The notes below the pieces were generated by a model. The model was not told the origin of the DNA. It worked only from the letters and a program-made list of their open reading frames with translations, and searched no databases. A stretch of 64,000 bases of DNA from Escallonia rubra (taxonomy: Eukaryota > Streptophyta > Magnoliopsida > Escalloniales > Escalloniaceae), in NCBI GenBank assembly GCA_033065855.1, contig JAVXUO010002668.1, positions 60,959 to 124,958 on the forward strand, given 5' to 3'. The first letter of the stretch is position 1; each line of letters begins with the position of its first letter. A program made the translations under genes and the position numbers. This document shows positions 55,925 through 64,000 of this stretch, piece after piece.

Positions 55925-57195
55925 ATATTTTTTGAAGGGCTATTCGCGCACACTTTAGCGCCAAATTCATAACTTGCGCAAGATGTTGTAATTTGTTTCG
56001 TCACTTTTTTGGGGGAAAGTAGGGAATGACCCCCTCTACTTTACACGTTGTGCGAGTTCCCCCCCTCCACTTCAATATTAACCACTAAATCCCCCCACAA
56101 TTACAGAAATTGGGCACCTTAGATGGAAACCGTTAAATATAACAGCGCGTGATCAACACGCGCGTTGACTAACGATTTTTTTTTGTAAAAGACGTTTTTT
56201 GCCCATTCTGTTAGGGGTAATTAACTAATGACCCATGTACTATATACGGTGTGCGATTTCTCCCCCCTACTTTAAACATAACCACTAAACCCCCACACAC
56301 TTATGCTAGGTAGCCCATTTCTATGAATTTCAGCGAAAAACGAGATAACTTATTTTTTGGATTTTCCTATGAATGGCCTATTCGCGCACACTTTAGCGCA
56401 AAAATTCATAGCTTGCGAAGAATGTTGTAATTTTTTTCATTTTTTTTTCGCTCATTGCATCTTAGCCGCTCTAGTTAGTCCATTTCTATGAATTTCAGCG
56501 AAAAACAAGACACATTATTTTTTTTTGGTTTTCCTATGAAGGGCCTATTCGCCCAAACTTTAGCGCAAAAATTCATAGCTTGCGAAGAATGTTGTGATTT
56601 TTTTTTCACTCATTGCACCTTAGGCACGCTAGTTAGCCTATTTCTATGAATTTCGGCGAAAAACAAGACACATTATTTTTTGAGTTTTCCTATGAAAGGC
56701 CTATTCCCACACCCTTTAGCGCAAAAATTCATAGTTTGCGAAGAATGTTGTGATTTTTTTTTCACTTTTTTTTCGCTCATTGCACCTTAGACACGCTAGT
56801 TAGCCCATTTATATGAATTTCAGCGAAAAACGAGATTTTTTTTTGGTTTTCCTGCGAAGGGCCTATTTGCGCACACTTGAGCGCCAAATTCATAGCTTGC
56901 GAAATATGTTGTAATTTTTTTTTCACTTGTTTTTTGCTCATTGCACCTTATGCATGCTAATTAGCTCATTTTTATGAATTTCGCGAAAAAACGACACATT
57001 ATTTTTTTGGATTTTCCTATGAAGGGCCTATTCACGTACACTTTAGCACCAAATTTATAGCTTGCGAAAAATGTTGTAATTTTTTTTTGTCACTTTTTTT
57101 TACTCATTGCACCTTATGCACGCTAGTTAGCCAATTTCTATGAATTTCGACGAAAAACGAGACATTATTTTTTTTGCTCAGTGCACCTTAGGCAC
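55925..57195. repeat. Tandem repeats (~160 bp) between convergent MULE-C genes
   Basis: About seven units in reverse orientation to those at 35049 (GCACCTTAGGCACGCTAGTT, ATGAATTTC(A/G)GCGAAAAAC, GCACACTTTAGCGC). They lie between the MURA and Ulp1 3' ends. The first unit is interrupted by a foreign 320-bp piece. Confidence 0.9.
55997..56325. mobile_element. Insertion inside the MULE-C tandem repeats, unknown type
   Basis: Interrupts a repeat unit. It contains two related blocks in direct orientation: AATGACCCCCTCTACTTTAC...AACCACTAAATCCCCCC near 56015, and AATGACCCATGTACTATATA...AACCACTAAACCCCCAC near 56229. Such AATGACCCC blocks resemble termini of small plant DNA elements, but the direct orientation is odd and no clear target duplication was found. 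Confidence 0.4.
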
Positions 57196-57196
57196 G

Positions 57197-57988
57197 TTAC
57201 TTAGGATAATGGTAATGAAGGCGTCTAGGTTCATTCTTTTTCCGCTCCCAGGCTATCCTATACCTAAACGTCAAGGCATCCCTCTTAGTCCACGACATAT
57301 ATTCGAGCACCTCCGAGCGAGCAATGTAGTCCATGTACTTGAGGACGTAAATCCCGCAATCGTGACTGTTATATTGCTTTGATCGGTCATGTATCATCAC
57401 GACCGTCCAAGGCTCTACCGTCGAATTCCTGGTGATGGTCTCCCCCGAATAATCTTGGAACACTAGCGAGAGGATAGTAGTCTACATCCAACAATAAAAA
57501 AGGTAATCAAGCCTATGTAACAAGAAGAATATACTATGAGCCAAGGTCAACAAATAAAAATTAACCACTGCAGTGATTTACTCGCTGTACATCTGTGCCA
57601 GCAGCCGCCCAGGTCCGTCCTCCCTTAGGCTTTCGTATATGTGGACCACTCTGTTCGCTGGATGGAGAACGAATAGGAAGAAGTGACAAGGTATCACGAT
57701 AAGCTTCGCATGAGCAGCGTGACATTGATAGTCCGAGTTCAACATGCCTAACACGTTTCCAGATGGTTTCCACTTACCCCTGCCTACCCCTCGCCTCCTC
57801 CATTCTGTGAAATCCCTCATGTTGATCACCATTAATCCCACAAAATAAGTGGGATACATGTTAAGCTTCAAATCTAGGCAGTGGTTATAACGTAGCTCTC
57901 TAATCTGGAGCAGATCTATATAAGCGTTCATGACAAAATTTGAAATATCTGTCTTCGGCGCCAATGTTATCATAGATGCATGACCTAG
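57197..57988 (-). pseudogene. Ulp1-like C48 peptidase of MULE-C, cut by retrotransposon
   Basis: The last exon (57197-about 57484) has QYNSHDCGIYVLKYMDYIA. The preceding exon (about 57578-57988) has FVMNAYIDLLQIRELRYNHC, DFTEWRRRGVGRGKWKPSGN, LIVIPCHFFLFVLHPANR and YESLREDGPGRLLAQM. Cys is present, and Asp is probably replaced by Glu in VHIYESL; the usual His-Trp motif reads PCHFF. So the triad is changed or damaged. The LTR at 57989 truncates the gene; the upstream PMD exons must lie past the window. Close relative of 34340-35048. Confidence 0.82.
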
Positions 57989-58665
57989 TGTCACGGGCTG
58001 CCCCTTGCACCCGCCTAGCACCGCGCCCCCGCGCCCATCCTGCACAGCGCCCCCGCGCCCATCCAACACGCGCCCATGCGCCCTCACAAGTTCTTCAAGT
58101 CTCGCACCCATGCGCCCGTCAAGCACAGCGCCCGCGCGCCCAACTGTAGTGCCCGTGCACGTCAAAAGCCAACCGTGAAGATCTGAAGATCCGGGCGTGT
58201 GTTTTTGCTCAATTTTGGTGGAGATCGCCCTTGTATATATTTAAGTTTCCCTGTAAAATTTCAAGTCATTGTATTTCTCTAAAAAGGGGCACTATGACTC
58301 CTCGCACATAGTGACGTCTACTACTGTCACTTAGGAAAATCCTCTTAGTGGTACTATATGGGGAGTACATGTACACCCATACCCGAGAGTCCCTTGCTTT
58401 GTTTTAGCTTGCCTGTTTAGCTAGATTGCACATTGTGGATGCAAACAAAGCCTTCTGTAAGTTGTAATGATGATTTTGAAGTAATGAGAATATTTGTGAC
58501 CGTTTTGCCCTTGTGTTGAAATTACTTCTTTGTGCACTGTTTTATGCAATGTTGATGCACTGATTGCTGTAAATTGTTGAGATTTGTTGGCGGACTCTTC
58601 TTGCAAGAGGCAAGTCGAGTGCCACATACGGTTTCCTTTGTGCCATCAAAGGCCACCGTGTGTCA
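57989..58665 (+). repeat. 5' LTR of chromovirus
   Basis: TGTCACGGGCTGCC at the start and ...GTGTGTCA at the end (TG...CA). It begins with GC-rich tandem pieces (GCGCCCCCGCGCCCATCC, twice). Confidence 0.92.
58234..58245 (+). promoter_or_regulatory. Probable TATA box in LTR
   Basis: TATATATTTAAG in the 5' LTR. The same sequence recurs in the 3' LTR near 63629. It likely positions transcription of the element. Confidence 0.6.
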
Positions 58666-58667
58666 GG

Positions 58668-58679
58668 TGGTATCAGAGC
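58668..58679 (+). other. Primer-binding site (initiator Met-tRNA type)
   Basis: TGGTATCAGAGC two bases after the LTR, complementary to the 3' end of plant initiator methionine tRNA and typical of chromoviruses. Confidence 0.88.
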
Positions 58680-58746
58680 CGCGGTTGCCCAAGGGACCGT
58701 GGCTTCAGGTAAGAATATATTGTGGGATAATTTGTTGAGAAAAACT

Positions 58747-61308
58747 ATGGCCAACACGAAAGAAAGAATGGATGCTTTGGAAGCACAGATACAGAGCATG
58801 TTCAAGAGTGACCAGGATGCTCCAGGCATCCTGAAGCAATTCTCCCTTCGCTTGGACGCGTTGGAAGTGAATGTTGAAGCCACTGATAATGCCCGATATG
58901 CTGAGAACATGGATTGGGAGGGCAAGTTTCAGGAGCTCCAGGATCGAGTGGAGCTTCTTAGTCGTGCAGTGATTAACTCACCCGCAGGGGGTACGGAGCA
59001 CTCATCGAGGCCCCGAGTGCCAGAGCCCAAGAGTTACGGGGGAGCCCGTGACGCCAAGGAATTGGAAAATTTCCTTTTCGATATTGAACAATACTTTCGA
59101 GCCATCAGAGTAGACTCGAAAGCGACGAAGGTATCGATGGCTACCATGTACTTGGTTGGAGATGCGAAGTTATGGTGGCGGAAGAAGTACGCAGAGATTG
59201 AAGATGGGTCTTGCGTCATAAACACATGGGAAATACTCAAACGTGAGCTAAAGAGCCAGTTTTTCCCAGAGAACACTGCATTCAACGCGAGGAAAGCGTT
59301 GTTGGAATGCAAGAACACCGGATCGGTCCGGGAATATTGCCAGGCATTTTCTGCCTTGATGTTGGACATCAGCGACATGTCTGCAGTCGACAGACTCTTT
59401 TTCTTCATGGAAGGGTTAAAACCATGGGCTCGCACCGAGCTTAATAGACGTCGGGTGAACAACCTTAACAAAGCCATCATCGCTGCCGAGAGCCTTTCAG
59501 ATTGCAACTCCGAACCACAGAGACCCCCTCAGAGAGGGAATCCAAGCAGAAGTAATGGTGTCAAGAAGCCAGGGGGTCAAGCGCCAAACCAATGTTGGGG
59601 CAGTAAAAGCAGTTGGGCGTCAAACTCTTCTACCCTACAGAAGAGTGGAGTTGGGTTCAAAGCCAAGCCTGACGCTAGCACTAGCGGAGAAGTGAAGAAA
59701 CCTGCTTTCAGGGGTTGCTTCTTGTGTCAAGGGCCACACGTGATCGCTAACTGTCCGCAACGACAGATGATGAATTCCTTCTTTGACAACATGGGGCAGG
59801 TGCAACGTGGGGAACAATCTGGCTCTCAATCAAGGCATCCACCAACAGAAGAACAAACAGACACACAAGATTACGAAGAGGAAGATGCCGTCGGGGCCTT
59901 TCCTCAGTGGTGTAATGCTGTGACAACGCAGGTTGGGAACCCCGAAGAGAGCTCGACTGGGGAAAAGCCTAAAGACATGCCGCCAAAGAAAAAGAGCGAT
60001 GTACCAGGGAAAGGCTTGATGTATGTGGACATCAAGGTTAACGGGAAGGCCATCAGGGCCATGGTGGACACAGGAGCTACCCATAATTACATTTCAAGCA
60101 CCGAAGTGGAAAGACTGGGTCTAACTCTAGAAAAAGGGTGCGGATGGGTGAAAGCTATCAACTCTGTCGCACAGCCAGTAGCGGGAATAGCGAGATCTGT
60201 TTTGATCAAGATTGGCCCATACGAAGGAAGGACCAACTTTTCAGTAGTCATCATGGACGAGTTTAAGCTGATCCTTGGGTTGGAGTTTTTGCGTGACACG
60301 AAGACCACCGTGATGCCATGCACCAACTCTCTGGCCATGCTTGGGAGTAAACCGTGTGTCATCCCGACTGTATCTCTTAGGGCGGGAGAGCGTTCTATTT
60401 CAGCCCTCCAGTTGAAAAAGGGATTAAAACGGGACGAAACAACCTACCTTGCCATGCTACGGTGGGACGAGATTGAAGAAGTATCGGGACCATTACCCAA
60501 AGAAGTTAAAGTGATATTAAACGACTTTGAAGATGTGATGCCTGATGAATTGCCAAAGAAATTACCACCCAGAAGGGCAATTGACCATGAGATCGAGCTT
60601 GTGCCAGGCACGAAGCCACCCGCCCGAGCTCCGTATCGGATGTCACAACCAGAACTTGCTGAACTCAGAAAACAACTGACAGAGTTGCTAGACGCGGGTT
60701 TGATCACTCCAGCGAAGTCGCCTTATGGTGCACCAGTCCTCGTCCAGAAGAAACAAGATGGTTCCTTGCGGATGTGTGTGGACTACAGGGCGCTAAACAA
60801 GGTGACTATTCGGAACAAGTATCCTATCCCTTTAGTCGCCAATTGTTTTGATCAGCTTAGTAGGGTGAGAGTGTTTACCAAGTTGGACTTGAAGTCTGGG
60901 TATTGGCAGGTCCGAATCGCCCAAGGTGATGAGGCGAAGACAACTTGTGTCACCAGATACGGTGCGTATGAGTTCCTGGTCATGCCGTTCGGCTTGACCA
61001 ACGCCCTGGCCACATTTTGCACCTTGATGAATCAGGTTTTGGGGGACTACATTGATGATTTTGTAGTGGTGTATCTCGATGATATTGTGATCTACAGTTC
61101 CAGCTTGGACGAGCATCTGAAGCACTTGAGGAAGGTGCTTACCCGACTGATGGAGCACGAGCTATATGTGAAGCTGTCGAAATGCACATTTGCCCAGACC
61201 AAGATTAAATTCTTGGGCCATGTGATAGAACAGGGTCAAATCAGATGGACTCAGCTAAAGTTCAAGGGATACAGGAGTGGCAGCCACCAACTAATGTTTC
61301 AAAACTGA
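58747..61308 (+). CDS. Gag-protease-RT polyprotein of chromovirus (first frame)
   Basis: The ORF opens at 58660 without ATG; the first ATG in frame is 58747 (MANTKERMDALE), which I take as the start. Domains in frame numbering from 58660: gag core (residues about 125-285; VPEPKSYGGARDAKELENFL, LKSQFFPENT), zinc knuckle CFLCQGPHVIANC at about 353, protease MVDTGATHNYIS with catalytic Asp at about 470, RT from about 655 with LRMCVDYRALNKVTIRNKYP, KLDLKSGYWQVRIA, MPFGLTNALATF, and catalytic YLDDIVIYS at about 805. The frame ends at 61308 after a shift near 61243, in GHVIEQGQIR. It is probably still readable as gag-RT, but the downstream RNase H is disconnected. Confidence 0.92.
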   Translation: MANTKERMDALEAQIQSMFKSDQDAPGILKQFSLRLDALEVNVEATDNARYAENMDWEGKFQELQDRVELLSRAVINSPAGGTEHSSRPRVPEPKSYGGARDAKELENFLFDIEQYFRAIRVDSKATKVSMATMYLVGDAKLWWRKKYAEIEDGSCVINTWEILKRELKSQFFPENTAFNARKALLECKNTGSVREYCQAFSALMLDISDMSAVDRLFFFMEGLKPWARTELNRRRVNNLNKAIIAAESLSDCNSEPQRPPQRGNPSRSNGVKKPGGQAPNQCWGSKSSWASNSSTLQKSGVGFKAKPDASTSGEVKKPAFRGCFLCQGPHVIANCPQRQMMNSFFDNMGQVQRGEQSGSQSRHPPTEEQTDTQDYEEEDAVGAFPQWCNAVTTQVGNPEESSTGEKPKDMPPKKKSDVPGKGLMYVDIKVNGKAIRAMVDTGATHNYISSTEVERLGLTLEKGCGWVKAINSVAQPVAGIARSVLIKIGPYEGRTNFSVVIMDEFKLILGLEFLRDTKTTVMPCTNSLAMLGSKPCVIPTVSLRAGERSISALQLKKGLKRDETTYLAMLRWDEIEEVSGPLPKEVKVILNDFEDVMPDELPKKLPPRRAIDHEIELVPGTKPPARAPYRMSQPELAELRKQLTELLDAGLITPAKSPYGAPVLVQKKQDGSLRMCVDYRALNKVTIRNKYPIPLVANCFDQLSRVRVFTKLDLKSGYWQVRIAQGDEAKTTCVTRYGAYEFLVMPFGLTNALATFCTLMNQVLGDYIDDFVVVYLDDIVIYSSSLDEHLKHLRKVLTRLMEHELYVKLSKCTFAQTKIKFLGHVIEQGQIRWTQLKFKGYRSGSHQLMFQN

Positions 61309-61700
61309 GATCTTTCCTAGGATTGGCCAACTATTATAGGAAATTTGTTCGAGATTATTCGAGAATGCCATCCCCTAACCGAACTTCTGAAGAAGTGCAA
61401 AGTTTGGGAATGGTCCAAGGAATGTGAATCGGCCTTCTTGGCCATGAAGCGGGCTATGTCTGAAGATCCGGTACTTGCTCTCCCCGATGTGTCGAAGTCT
61501 TTTGAAGTTCATATCAGACGCTTTTGACTTTGCACTTTGAGGGGGTCGAATTCAAGAATGCCAGCCGGTGGCATATGAGAGAGTAGGAAGCTCAACGAAT
61601 CAGAATGTCGCTACACGACTCATGAGAAAGAGTTACTCGCGGTAGTGCATTGTCTCAGAGTTTGGAGGCACTACCTGCTTGAGTTAAAGCTTCATAGTGC
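61243..61700 (+). pseudogene. Broken RNase H region of chromovirus
   Basis: The three frames together show LRSFLGLANYYRKFVRDYS (RT connection), KVWEWSKECESAFLAMKRAM, LALPDVSKSFEVH and, further on, ESECRYTTHEKELLAVVHCL (RNase H). At least four frameshifts or short losses in about 450 bp; the rest of the element is open, so the damage is local. Confidence 0.85.
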
Positions 61701-63580
61701 GGATAGACAACACTGCGGTGAGCCACTTCTTGAGTCAATCTAAGCTCACCTCGAAACAGGCCAGGTGGCAGGAACTTCTGGCAGAATTCAACTTCATGCT
61801 CGAGTACAGGGCCGGCTCAACCAACAACGTAGCAGACGCCCTCAGCAGGAGAGCCGAACTAAATCAGGTAGCATTGATGGCCATGAACGCTATTGTTAGA
61901 GCAGACAGCCGAGTTGCCATCAACATCGGACAGAAGATCAAGAAGGCCCTTACCAGGGACCCGGTTGCCCAACAACTGCTGAAACTGATCGAGAGCGGTA
62001 AAACTCGACAGTTTTGGCAAGAAGATGGTTTGCTGATGACCAAAGGAAGACGGGTATACGTCCCCAGAGTTGATGATCTGAGACGAACATTGATTCGAGA
62101 ATGTCATGACACCCTTTGGGCAGGCCATGCCGGAGGAGAAAGAACATTAGCTCTCCTTCAACAAGGTTACTACTGGCCCCAAATGGGGGATGAAGTGCAG
62201 GAGTATGTGAAGACATGCCTTACTTGTGAGCAGGACAAGGTGGAGCGTAAGAAGAAAGCAGGGTTACTACAACCGCTGCCGATCGCCGAGAGACCGTGGG
62301 AGAGTGTGTCGTTGGATTTCATCACTGGTCTGCCGAAGGTTGGAGACTTAGGCACGATTCTTGTTGTCGTTGATCGGTTTAGCAAGTATGCGAGCTTTAT
62401 CGCAACACCCAAGTATTGCTCAGCCGAAGACACAGCGCAACTTTTCTTTAAGTATGTGGTGAAGTATTGGGGCATGCCTCAAGACATTGTCAGTGATCGG
62501 GACTCTCGCTTCACTGGAAACTTTTGGACTGAACTCTTTAAGTTATTTGGATCCCAACTTTCCATGAGTTCAAGTTATCATCCAGAATCAGACGGTCAGA
62601 CGGAGCGGTTCAATTCCATGCTAGAAGAATACCTCCGCCATTTTGTCAGTGCAACACAGAAAAATTGGGTCAAGCTACTGGACGTTGCCCAGCTGTGTTT
62701 CAATTCACGCAAAAGCTCTTCGACAGGGAAGAGTGCTTTTGAGATTGTGAATGGACAACAACCGTTACTTCCCCACACGGTAAATGTCCCCAACGCAGGA
62801 AAATCTCCAAGGGCCATAAGCTTCAGCGAAGAATGGAGGCAGAATATAGACCTAGCTCACTCCTACCTGGAGAAAGCAGCCAGAAGAATGAAGAAACACG
62901 CAGACAAGAACAGGAGATCTCAGGAGTTTAACGTGGGCGAGAAAGTTATGGTTAAGCTACTGCCACAAGATCGCAAATTTCTAAGGGGAAGAGACTCTCG
63001 TCTTTTGCAGAAATATGAGGGACCCCTGACTATAGTGAAGAAGATAGGCAAGATGGCTTACAAAGTTGATCCGCCAAATTGGTGGAGCCGCCAGCTCCAT
63101 CCCGTCTTTCATGTCAGCATGTTGAAGCCATTCTATGAAGACACAGCAGACCCCTCCAGGGGCCAAATCAAGAGACCAGGACTCAAACCTAAAGCGGCAG
63201 GAAAGCGAGTTGCTGAAGCTATTTTGAATGATAGAGTGATTACAGCATCCCGCAAACGCCATCAGGAGTACCTAGTCAAGTGGCAGGGATATATGGACGA
63301 AGAGAACACTTGGGACACCGACAAGATTGAAGCCTACCACATGCAGAAGTTGACGAGGGCGTCAACAGCTCTAGTGGGGGAGAATGTCACGGGCTGCCCC
63401 TTGCACCCGCCTAGCACCGCGCCCCCGCGCCCATCCTGCACAGCGCCCCCGCGCCCATCCTGCACGCGCCCATGCGTCCTTGCAAGTTCTTCAAGTCTCG
63501 CGCCCATGCGCCCGTCAAGCACAGCGCCCGCGCCCAACTATAGTGCCCGCGCACGTCAAAAGCCAACCGTGAAGATCTGA
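61697..63580 (+). CDS. RNase H tail-integrase-chromodomain of chromovirus (second frame)
   Basis: A 627-residue open frame without a real start of its own; originally continuous with gag-pol. RNase H end (KQARWQELLAEFNFMLEY, NVADALSRRAE), integrase zinc region (HDTLWAGHAGGERTLALLQQ, CLTCEQDK), catalytic core (SLDFITGLP, IVSDRDSRFTGNFW, SYHPESDGQTERFNSMLE) and GPF/Y-like end, then a chromodomain (HQEYLVKWQGYMDEENTWD at about residues 524-542). The frame runs on through the polypurine tract into the 3' LTR, ending at 63580. Confidence 0.9.
   Translation: MRIDNTAVSHFLSQSKLTSKQARWQELLAEFNFMLEYRAGSTNNVADALSRRAELNQVALMAMNAIVRADSRVAINIGQKIKKALTRDPVAQQLLKLIESGKTRQFWQEDGLLMTKGRRVYVPRVDDLRRTLIRECHDTLWAGHAGGERTLALLQQGYYWPQMGDEVQEYVKTCLTCEQDKVERKKKAGLLQPLPIAERPWESVSLDFITGLPKVGDLGTILVVVDRFSKYASFIATPKYCSAEDTAQLFFKYVVKYWGMPQDIVSDRDSRFTGNFWTELFKLFGSQLSMSSSYHPESDGQTERFNSMLEEYLRHFVSATQKNWVKLLDVAQLCFNSRKSSSTGKSAFEIVNGQQPLLPHTVNVPNAGKSPRAISFSEEWRQNIDLAHSYLEKAARRMKKHADKNRRSQEFNVGEKVMVKLLPQDRKFLRGRDSRLLQKYEGPLTIVKKIGKMAYKVDPPNWWSRQLHPVFHVSMLKPFYEDTADPSRGQIKRPGLKPKAAGKRVAEAILNDRVITASRKRHQEYLVKWQGYMDEENTWDTDKIEAYHMQKLTRASTALVGENVTGCPLHPPSTAPPRPSCTAPPRPSCTRPCVLASSSSLAPMRPSSTAPAPNYSARARQKPTVKI
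63374..63384 (+). other. Polypurine tract
   Basis: GTGGGGGAGAA directly before the 3' LTR, the site of plus-strand priming; it lies inside the open frame. Confidence 0.85.
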
Positions 63581-64000
63581 AGATCTAGGCGTGCGTTTTT
63601 GCTCAATTTTGGTGGAGATCACCCTTGTATATATTTAAGTTTCCATGTAAAATTTCAAGTCATTCCGAGTTGTATTTCTCTAAAAAGGGGCACTATGACT
63701 CCTCGCACATAGTAACGTCTACTACTGTCACTTAGGAAAATCCTCTTAGTGGTACTATATGGGGAGTACATGTACACCCATACCCGAGAGTCCCTTGCTT
63801 TGTTTTAGCTTGCCTGTTTAGCTAGATTGCACATTGTGGATGCAAACAAAGCCTTCTGTAAGTTGTAACGATGATTTTGAAGTAATGAGAATATTTGGGA
63901 CCGTTTTGCCCTTGTGTTGAAATTACTTCTTTGTGCACTGTTTTATGCAATGTTGATGCACTGATTGCTGTAGATTGTTGAGATTTGTTGGCGGACTCTA
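63385..64000 (+). repeat. 3' LTR of chromovirus, truncated by window edge
   Basis: 616 bp match the 5' LTR with about 18 substitutions, a 2-bp loss and a 7-bp gain (near 63664). Most differences are C/T or G/A. Confidence 0.92.

Larger units (their letters stand above)
52746..57988. mobile_element. MULE-C: left and central part, interrupted by retrotransposon
   Basis: It starts GGGAGCCGATCCACACCCAC right at the TA tract. Order: terminal region, MURA (+), tandem repeats, Ulp1 peptidase (-). It is the mirror image of MULE-A. The right part (PMD exons and right TIR) lies beyond the retrotransposon inserted at 57989 and outside the window. Confidence 0.82.
57989..64000 (+). mobile_element. Ty3/gypsy chromovirus, possibly Galadriel-type, runs off window
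   Basis: 5' LTR 57989-58665, primer-binding site TGGTATCAGAGC, gag-protease-RT, RNase H, integrase with C-terminal chromodomain, polypurine tract and 3' LTR from 63385. The two LTRs are about 97 percent alike by eye. It is inserted in the MULE-C Ulp1 gene. A combined 5' target sequence CCTAG lies at 57984-57988; its mate is beyond the window. Coding damage is concentrated in the RNase H region. The lineage call rests on the overall integrase and chromodomain pattern and is tentative. Confidence 0.9.

Overview
The window looks like a repeat-dominated stretch of a flowering-plant nuclear genome. The evidence is a plant-type RING-H2 gene with GT-AG introns, Ty3/gypsy retrotransposons carrying plant PBS and chromodomain features, Mutator-like elements (MULEs) with plant-specific PMD and B3 domains, and a Pack-MULE carrying plant gene fragments. 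I cannot name the species. Apart from the 3' end of one cellular gene, nearly everything recognisable is transposon-derived.

Layout. 0-7 kb: last three exons of a RING-H2 ubiquitin ligase gene (2594-5246), with a mariner/Stowaway-like insertion in its long intron. 7-8.4 kb: a non-autonomous hAT element with TIRs and an 8-bp target duplication. 9.9-11.4 kb: two MULE-related non-autonomous elements bordered by TA microsatellites. 11.6-16.7 kb: a decayed minus-strand Tat-like Ty3/gypsy element with one LTR. 17.0-18.5 kb: a hAT-like remnant and a PIF/Harbinger-like element. 19.7-20.9 kb: an LTR-like GC-rich fragment. 23.2-27.5 kb: a decayed Tekay/Del-like chromovirus. 28.4-29.9 kb: a Pack-MULE with perfect 9-bp TSDs carrying an oxoglutarate dehydrogenase fragment and a second gene fragment.

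30-58 kb holds the most unusual structure: three large MULEs. MULE-A (about 30.1-40.85 kb) and MULE-C (52.75 kb to an interruption at 57.99 kb) are close relatives in opposite, head-to-head orientation. MULE-B (41083-52346, identical 9-bp TSDs, about 265-bp TIRs) lies between them, bordered on both sides by TA/TACA microsatellite. Each has a MURA transposase gene (FAR1-type zinc finger, DDE domain, SWIM finger) converging on a gene with a Ulp1-like C48 peptidase, which in A and B is fused to a plant mobile domain (PMD). A tandem repeat of about 160 bp lies between the convergent genes. MULE-B also carries an apparently intact B3-domain gene, two divergently transcribed homologous small basic/coiled-coil genes sharing a promoter, and several arrays of a CCGCTA...TAGCGG palindrome. 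That palindrome type recurs in all three elements and in a MITE at 9.9 kb. All three transposase genes contain stops or frameshifts. I infer, without proof, that the palindromes are sites for element-encoded proteins, by analogy with the anti-silencing systems of Arabidopsis VANDAL MULEs.

57.99 kb to the end: a fairly young chromovirus (possibly Galadriel-type) inserted in the MULE-C peptidase gene. Its 3' LTR runs off the window.
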